Shown here in pieces: positions 18,300-23,670 of a stretch of 23,670 nt of DNA. Origin of the DNA: Ophiothrix spiculata (taxonomy: Eukaryota > Echinodermata > Ophiuroidea > Amphilepidida > Ophiotrichidae). A program made the translations under genes and the position numbers. The stretch is from NCBI GenBank assembly GCA_000969725.1, contig JXSR01S073556.1. One strand, 5' to 3'. Position 1 is the first letter of the stretch. Each line of letters begins with the position of its first letter. Under the pieces are notes generated by a model. It made no database searches, had not been told where the DNA came from, and saw nothing but the letters and a program-made list of their open reading frames with translations.

Positions 18300-19800
18300 A
18301 TATTTAAGATGGCGTCCAAAATGGCCGCCAAAATGCTATATTTTCATTACTTTAGTTTTAGGACAACTCATAAACTACCTTATGTCAAATTTGTTTTATA
18401 GGCAAACTGCTTTTGAAGCTGTAAGGAACACATTCTGCTTAAAATAAGATCATATGCATGTTTCAAATTCAAAATGGCCGCCAAAATGGCCGCAAAAATA
18501 GCATATTAGAACTGACATTGACAAAAATATCCTTTGAAATGCCAATTATCATAAATAATCAACAGTAAATGACATTTAGGGCTACAACAAGATCACTTGA
18601 CCCATAATTATGATGTTACCATGTTTTAAATTCTAAATTGCGCCAATACCGAGATCCAAAATGGCCGCCAAAATGTGGTTTAGTGCACAAAATGGGTGAA
18701 AATTACTTAAAACATCAAGCATCAAGTTCAAAATAATTAATTGGGAGTAACAACAGATATATCTGTCCCAACATTAGGCTGTTAACATGTTAAAAATCCA
18801 AGATGGCACCCTTAATAGGGTCTTAAATGGCCGCCAAAATACATTTACATGCACAAAAGTGGGTCAAAGCAAAATTAAAACAGCATCAAACACACCATAT
18901 ATTCAAAACATTTGATAGCAAATGACTTTGAGAGTTAAAACAGATGTATTTGTTCCCAAATAAGGCTGTTAACAAGCTAAAAACTCCAAATGGCACCTGT
19001 ACTGTGATCCAAAATGGCCGCTAAAATACGTTTTAATGCGCTAAAATGGGTTAAAGGACTTGAAAACAGTATCAAACACTCTATATTTTTCAAGATACTT
19101 GATGGAAAATGGTTTTGAGAGTTACGGCAGATATATTTTTCCCCACATTAGGTTATTAACATGTTTAAAAACCAAAAATATAGTGTGTTTAATACTGTTT
19201 TAAAGTCATTTAACCCATTTTATCACAATAACATGTTTTTGGCGGCCATTTTGGATCTCAGTACAGGCACCATTTTGAATTTGAAGCTTGTTAACAGCCT
19301 AATGTAGGGACAAATATATTTGTTTTAACACTCAAAGTCATTTGATATCAAACATTTTGAACATACAGGGTGTTTGAAGCTGTTTTAAAGTCCTTTTAAC
19401 CAATTTTAGCCCATCAAAACGTATTTTGGCGGCCATTTTTGGTCTCAGTACAGGCACATTTTTGAATTACCAGCTTTTTAACAGTCTAATTTGGGTACAA
19501 TTATATCTGTTGTAACTCTCAAATTCATTTGCTATCAAATATGTTGAACATATAGAGTGTTTAATGCTGTTTTAAAATCTTTTTAACCCATTTTTTGCAC
19601 ATTAAAACGTATTTTAGCAGCCGTTTTGATTCTTAGTACAGGCACAATTTTGAATCTTAAGCTTGTTACCAGGCTAATTTGGGGACAAATATATCTGTTG
19701 TAACTCTCAAAGTCATTTGCTATCATATATGTTTAACATAAAGTGTGCTTGATTCTGTTTTAAAGTCCATTAACCAATTTTTTAGCTTGTTAACAGGCTA
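18300..19800. repeat. Mirror-image array of about 185-bp units with an AAAATGGCCGCCAAAAT core
   Basis: Five units run on the plus strand, with cores at about 18316, 18471, 18656, 18824 and 19009. Near 19178 the orientation flips, and units continue on the minus strand with cores at about 19236, 19423 and 19611, plus a partial unit to 19800. Each unit has the same order on its own strand: the core, then GGGTTAAA, ACAGTATCAAACAC, a TTTGATAGCAAATGACTTTG type stretch, ACAGATATATTTG, CATTAGGCTGTTAACA, and AAATGGCACCTGTACTGAGA leading to the next core. Spacing is about 155-186. It ends exactly where block 5 of copy B begins, and is absent from copy A. Confidence 0.75.
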
Positions 19801-20037
19801 ATTATAGTATTATATCATGAAGCAAATATAATAGACAAAATATCAATGTAATTTGATAAAAAGGTTCTTGACGAAACGTACTTCACCCATGATTATGATA
19901 AATATATATACTAAAAATTGTTAAATTTCTTACCTTTTTACGGCAATCAGGTAAAAATCTCCAGTAAACTTCCGTTCTCAGTGAGACAAAATATCACAAC
20001 AGAATCAATTCCGAAAATGTAAACAAGGCCGCGTACC

Positions 20038-20515
20038 GAGAGTGGTACGCTTGACCATATAAACGTTTCATAATCAACGCGTGTCAAGGCGCATAAGGGA
20101 GCACTGTTTGTACGCAGAGCATTGCGCGGTCTACTAAAAAGGAAATCATGAATATTGATTTAGGTTTCGTGTATTTCATTATGTTGGAGGCATATTCATG
20201 AAATATATCGCGTATTCTATGACGTTGACGGATTTTTAACTATAATTTGCTCCTTTAAAAGCGGGCGATGTCGCGGTATTCATGAAAATGACGCGATGAA
20301 AAGCAACACGGAATCAAAGAAAAATATTCATATCTTATAGTTTGATATCTCTGGAAACAAAGCAGAGGACAGAGGTACAAAGCTGCAAAGCGACAATAAT
20401 TATTACTGGAACGTTAGAAAGCGAAAAAAATCCAACCCATTTGTTAACCGATTCTACGTTTACAATTGTTTTTCATACGGTTTGATTTACGTTGAAAACA
20501 TGTATTTTAAAAGCA
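20038..20515. other. Extra segment of copy B inside block 5
   Basis: Copy A has about 70 unrelated bases here (7410-7480), copy B nearly 480. It starts beside a perfect hairpin, GCGTACC (20031-20037) and GGTACGC (20044-20050), is comparatively rich in CG dinucleotides (GTCGCGGTATTC, ATGACGCGATG), and includes the second copy of the 23-bp repeat. No terminal repeats or reading frame were found, so insertion in B and deletion in A cannot be distinguished. Confidence 0.45.
20378..20400 (+). repeat. 23-bp exact direct repeat, second copy
   Basis: Identical to 18171-18193, 2.2 kb upstream across the mirror-image array. Confidence 0.6.
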
Positions 20516-21378
20516 TATATCTGTGACCAATGAGTAAATCAAAGAATAAAATAGAAAAAAAAAACCCGTCATTTTAGAAAAAATTAACCGATATGTAATC
20601 CATTTTTTCAAATTGTTGAGGGGCCTTTAGTAAACCTTGGAGGCAAAAATTAAAACTTAGTTACATACCCACGTTTCAACTTAATAACCGTGTAGGTCAT
20701 AAACATTAATAACCCTGTTCAATACTTAACAGACACAGCAAAAGCAAGGTGTCAACGCGAGAAGTGGTTTGGGATGTACCAGCGATGAGCGGTTTCAAAT
20801 GATACGTGTTGAATCTTTCATTAACGAGGGCATTTTGTTTTTAATGTGTTTGGGAATTTCTGAAAGAAAACACATATTCTATTTAAGCGACGGACGTCTT
20901 TTGAATTCATAGAAGCATCCATATTGCATTTATGCATTCTACGTTTCAACTGACTGAAACACCGGTGTGAAAAAAGAAATATTTATCAACCAAGTCACGT
21001 AGGTTCATATATTGATGAAATTCTCCTCAGACGTCCAAATCGTTCTCTTTATTTGTTAATGACGTTGTAAGGTGTCAAATTTACAACCAATATTTTGATG
21101 ACTTTAGATAGCACCTTTCAGTCTCGACTCACATATTGTAGCATAATGTCAAGCTACCGTATATTTGGTGTACAGAATCTTGTTAAAACTATTCTTTATT
21201 TTTTTAGTTGTTATGCAAAGCATTGAAGGTTATAAGATTGAGATAATTGTTTCCGGAATTTGAAGTCATTTTTAAACCTTATATTGTATTATTACAATTA
21301 TCTCTATAGAGATGTCAAAATTTTTCACAAATAACAGGTAACTCTCTTGATTTTTTTATAATTTTCATAATCCTGCAG

Positions 21379-21575
21379 ATTCAAAATCAATCATTTTTAT
21401 TTGATGTTGATCCCAAAAGCTCCGGCAGGTAATCGATTCTAACTATGGATTGAGCTTTATTTTAGATCAACCAGTTTGAAAGAATCTTCTGTCATTTAGA
21501 CGCACCAGTTATGTGTTGTATGCGACGCCCTATAAAGGAGCATTCGCACAGAGGACCAAGTGCTTAACACTTAAT
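21379..21575 (+). pseudogene. Coding-like relic, unknown family (copy B)
   Basis: Counterpart of 8193-8434, also preceded by a T-rich tract and CCTGCAG. It keeps IQNQSFLFDVDP, then stops; another frame keeps RSTSLKESSVI before a stop, and a third frame reads YATPYKGAFAQRTKCLTL where copy A reads YATPYEGRFAERTNGLT. Shared peptide fragments in several frames mean base conservation alone could explain them. Unrecognised; dead if it was ever a gene. Confidence 0.25.
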
Positions 21576-21712
21576 TGGTCAAGGGGTTCCATATGGACCC
21601 AACATCAGCGCAAAAACGCAAGTAATTTTTCATCGGCATTCTATGTATTTGTCGAACTTTACCATACGCTTCGCTTGGTGGCAAAAAGCAATTAGAGTGA
21701 ACGTTCTTGCCA
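21573..21712. other. Extra segment of copy B inside the coding-like relic region
   Basis: Between AGTGCTTAACA and GCCAAAGG copy B has about 140 bases, including GGGGTTCCATATGGACCC, where copy A has about 40. The ends show no clear inverted repeats. It provides most of the 60-codon frame at 21513-21695, which is therefore not conserved. Confidence 0.4.
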
Positions 21713-21728
21713 AAGGAATTTCGATATT

Positions 21729-21914
21729 TTGTATTCCACTAAAAATATATTACTTTTGTTCAAATTTGAAGTTGATATTACCCATGGCAATACATCAGAG
21801 GCAAACCAGTCACTGAAATATGAAGTATTTTATAGCATCATCAACGAAATAAAAAAAGATCCATGCATAGACCATTACAATTTACCTAGGTTACATTTTG
21901 AAGAACATGGGTAG
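21729..21914 (+). pseudogene. Coding-like frame with disrupted counterpart in copy A
   Basis: A 61-codon frame ending in SLKYEVFYSIINEIKKD, PCIDHYNLPRLHFEEHG. In copy A (about 8508-8640) the same DNA starts NTTEEKQSLKYEIF and then meets a frameshift and stops. The last third overlaps the older four-copy repeat, and copies at 309 and 10804 do not keep the frame. I do not recognise a family, and a chance frame is quite possible. Confidence 0.2.
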
Positions 21915-22133
21915 AGAAAAAAATGCCTAAATAATTGAAATGGAATTGCAAATAGGTTAGAGTACTTTTCACTCAAGCTGCAATTTCTTACAAACTGAAA
22001 GATTTATATCGATTCACGTCATGAAGTCATGTTCACTTTATCTTTAAATCTGATTTGTATTATTTTCCGATTGTAGCTTGAGTCTCAGATCGCTCGTATA
22101 CGCTAAATATAATAAGAAGGTTATGTAAATTTG
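21864..22133 (+). repeat. Older repeat family, copy 4 of 4
   Basis: Close to 8594-8859 and more distant from 309-583 and 10804-11039; same landmarks from TGCATAGACC to GGTTATGTAAATTTG. Confidence 0.65.
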
Positions 22134-22135
22134 AA

Positions 22136-22510
22136 ATGTCTTTTTATTTTCTTTATTTCGCTGTGACTCCTCGCCGGTTGCTCAGTATGAAGTACGATAC
22201 TGTAATTTCAGGGTATCGAATAATTTACTGCACATTTTTAAATGTTAATAACTTTAAGAACCAAGATTCGCGTTACAACTCTAGACATTTATTGAAAGAG
22301 GAGACTCACAGTGCAGTTGAAAACCTTGGCCTAAACCTGAGCTTAGACAGAACACTACCAGTAAAATCAAGAGTACCAGGAAGAAATTTAAATTATGTGC
22401 AAACGTTAGCAAAAACTTTGTCGTTACGAACTAATGGAGGCATAGCGCCCTATACATTACCTGCACTAGTTTCAATAAATCAGACGAGGACTGGTTTTAT
22501 TCGCAAATAA
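22136..22510 (+). pseudogene. 124-codon open frame, unknown, possibly a relic exon
   Basis: Starts with ATG at 22136 and stops at 22508. The first 50 residues are compositionally odd (aromatic-rich) and lie on DNA that is interrupted in copy A. From residue 53 (22292) the frame reads LKEETHSAVENLG, LSLDRTLPVKSRVPG, then VQTLAKTLSLRTNGG. Copy A keeps the aligned frame for 41 codons (9003-9125), with one two-codon gap, before a stop. An ACTCTAG before 22285 could be a weak 3' splice site. Differences between copies mainly change amino acids. No domain recognised; a non-functional exon relic or chance frame. Confidence 0.3.
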
Positions 22511-23266
22511 TTTTGCGAAAAAACATTTGTATTTTTTTTTATTGAAAGCAATCATATATATACCTCTATTATACCATACCTGCCATCAAAGATATTTTGA
22601 AAAGTAGATTTTCATTTCGATTTTACTAATATTCAATGACGTCAAGTAATTCCTTCACAGAATGTCTCTACAGCGAATCCTTCTACAAACTAGAATATAT
22701 AGAAACAACATAAAGACTATCACATCGGTACAACAACTAATTTAATACAATCTTCTAAGTTAAAAGAAAAAATAACAATTGCAAATATATAGTTCGCATT
22801 AAGTTTATATGATTTTTTAAAACACAAACAGTTTCACCTCCTACCTTTGGGAGGAATCGAACTATTGCTTCTGCTCCGGGTTCTGGTATGCATTACAAAG
22901 CATGCACAGATAATAAATGGGCAAATATGCATCTATTCTAATTATTGTTGGGCACATTTTTAAAGCACCGTATGTCACACACTGTTGCCAACATTTTATA
23001 TCGCATTAGCCTAACACATAGCTCTTGGACTTACGTTTCTGACCAAATAGTTTGGCCAGACATTTCGAGCAGGTATGTAGCCCAATAGTTTTATTTCTGC
23101 TTTGCCTAACGTTGGTAGGGGTGCATATATCATCAACGTTGGGCGAAATAAGCTCCAAATTGCCCAATTTTCTTGTTTCTTGCAGTGATAAGAAGAGCCA
23201 CTAGGCCAATGGGGTATGAAGTGAAATATAAAATTGTAACATTACATTGCAATATTTTTCATTTGT

Positions 23267-23592
23267 TTGCATACGAATGGCAATTTCTCCTTGTTTTGAA
23301 ATACAGATTGCTCAACAAGCTAATTATGCGAATCATATTAGACGGATGAAAAGGAATGGGGATATTTAACATAGACAATATAATAGTGCATTGCTGATTT
23401 TTGGTAAATATAACAACGCGATTTTATTCTATTATCATTTTTTTTAATTCATGAAGAAGTATTTAGTGACGCCATTTTGGACATGTTCGTGGACGTGAAA
23501 CTCCTAATTGTTAAGGTTAATATACGTATATTCTGAAGACTCATTATGCACACCAAAAGTTGTGATATTCTGCCATGTGTGAGTTGACAATA
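23267..23592. other. A+T-rich segment after block 5, nothing recognised
   Basis: No resemblance to the start of block 1 or to 10316-10550, so a third tandem unit does not start within the window. One GCCATTTTGGA motif at 23472 recalls the array core. All frames have stops. Confidence 0.5.
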
Positions 23593-23670
23593 ACTTACAG
23601 TAAGGCCTAAAAAAATGTTTGATTGGCGTAACCCGACCGACCTTATTTTTACTGCCGACCCTAAATATTT
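23593..23670. repeat. Probable dispersed repeat cut by the window end
   Basis: TAAGGCCTAAAAAAATGTTT, followed by GATTGGCGTAACCCGACCG and a second ACCG-type stretch, stands out by composition. On the minus strand it reads GGTCGGTCGGGTTACGCC. It resembles, from memory, a common dispersed sequence in bivalve transcripts and genomes; not verified. Only its beginning is in the window. Confidence 0.3.

Larger units (their letters stand above)
19800..23266. repeat. Duplicated block 5, copy B
   Basis: Counterpart of 7178-10315. It starts near TATATCATGAAGCAAATATA and fades after TATAAAATTGTAACATTACA. It is longer than copy A because of extra DNA at about 20038-20515, 20650-20780 and 21573-21712. Two coding-like stretches sit at 21379-21575 and 22136-22510. 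Confidence 0.85.

Noticed and set aside
18316..19628. Array cores as YY1-type binding sites
   Set aside because: The core reads ATGGCCGCC, while the known YY1 consensus needs ATGGCGGC on the same strand. Only AAGATGGCGTCC at 18308 comes close, which is insufficient.
18300..19800. CRISPR array
   Set aside because: Units are about 185 bp, diverged along their entire length, flip orientation midway and have no short identical repeat with unique spacers; the context is eukaryotic.
1..23670. Integrated virus, retrotransposon open reading frames or a defence gene cluster
   Set aside because: No reverse transcriptase, integrase, transposase, capsid or nuclease motif was recognised in any of the longer frames on either strand.

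Overview
This is an A+T-rich eukaryotic window, roughly two thirds A+T by eye. It has no confident intact protein-coding gene, no rRNA and no functional tRNA. The content is repeats, short non-autonomous DNA transposons, foldback elements, a degenerate tRNA-derived element, microsatellites and two coding-like relics. There is no bacterial-type gene density, and the longest open frame (187 codons) is produced by a 15-bp minisatellite. The repeat style suggests a marine invertebrate, perhaps a bivalve mollusc; this is an impression and not a demonstrated assignment.

The main organising fact is a large direct duplication. Copy A runs from 1 to about 10315 and copy B from about 10551 to 23266. 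Five homologous blocks occur in the same order and orientation in both: block 1 (1-965 / 10551-11427), block 2 (2757-3159 / 12500-12903), block 3 (3624-4180 / 12900-13450), block 4 (4785-5205 / 13472-13985) and block 5 (7178-10315 / 19800-23266). The segments between blocks are private to one copy, so each copy serves as an outgroup for dating insertions in the other. An older repeat of about 270 bp, shared by blocks 1 and 5 and so present four times, points to an earlier duplication round.

Private to copy A: 966-2756 (with a tRNA-like relic near 2381-2475), a TTAA-flanked MITE at 3160-3623 whose empty site survives in copy B, a MITE-like element at 4188-4780 with 12-bp terminal inverted repeats, a foldback element near 5285-5470, a 15-bp minisatellite at 6871-7065, and a C-rich insertion near 9647-9985. 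Private to copy B: two adjacent hairpin-forming repeats at 11777-12026, a nested pair of transposons at 14182-14924, a further MITE-like element near 14976-15208, a short G+C-rich element near 16875-17086, a mirror-image array of about 185-bp units at 18300-19800, and extra segments near 20038-20515 and 21573-21712.

The most unusual structures are the mirror-image array with the G+C-rich core AAAATGGCCGCCAAAAT, and the foldback element that has split the terminal repeat of another element. The region reads as intronic or intergenic DNA of a tandemly duplicated locus shaped by repeated mobile-element insertion. No multi-gene functional system can be supported.
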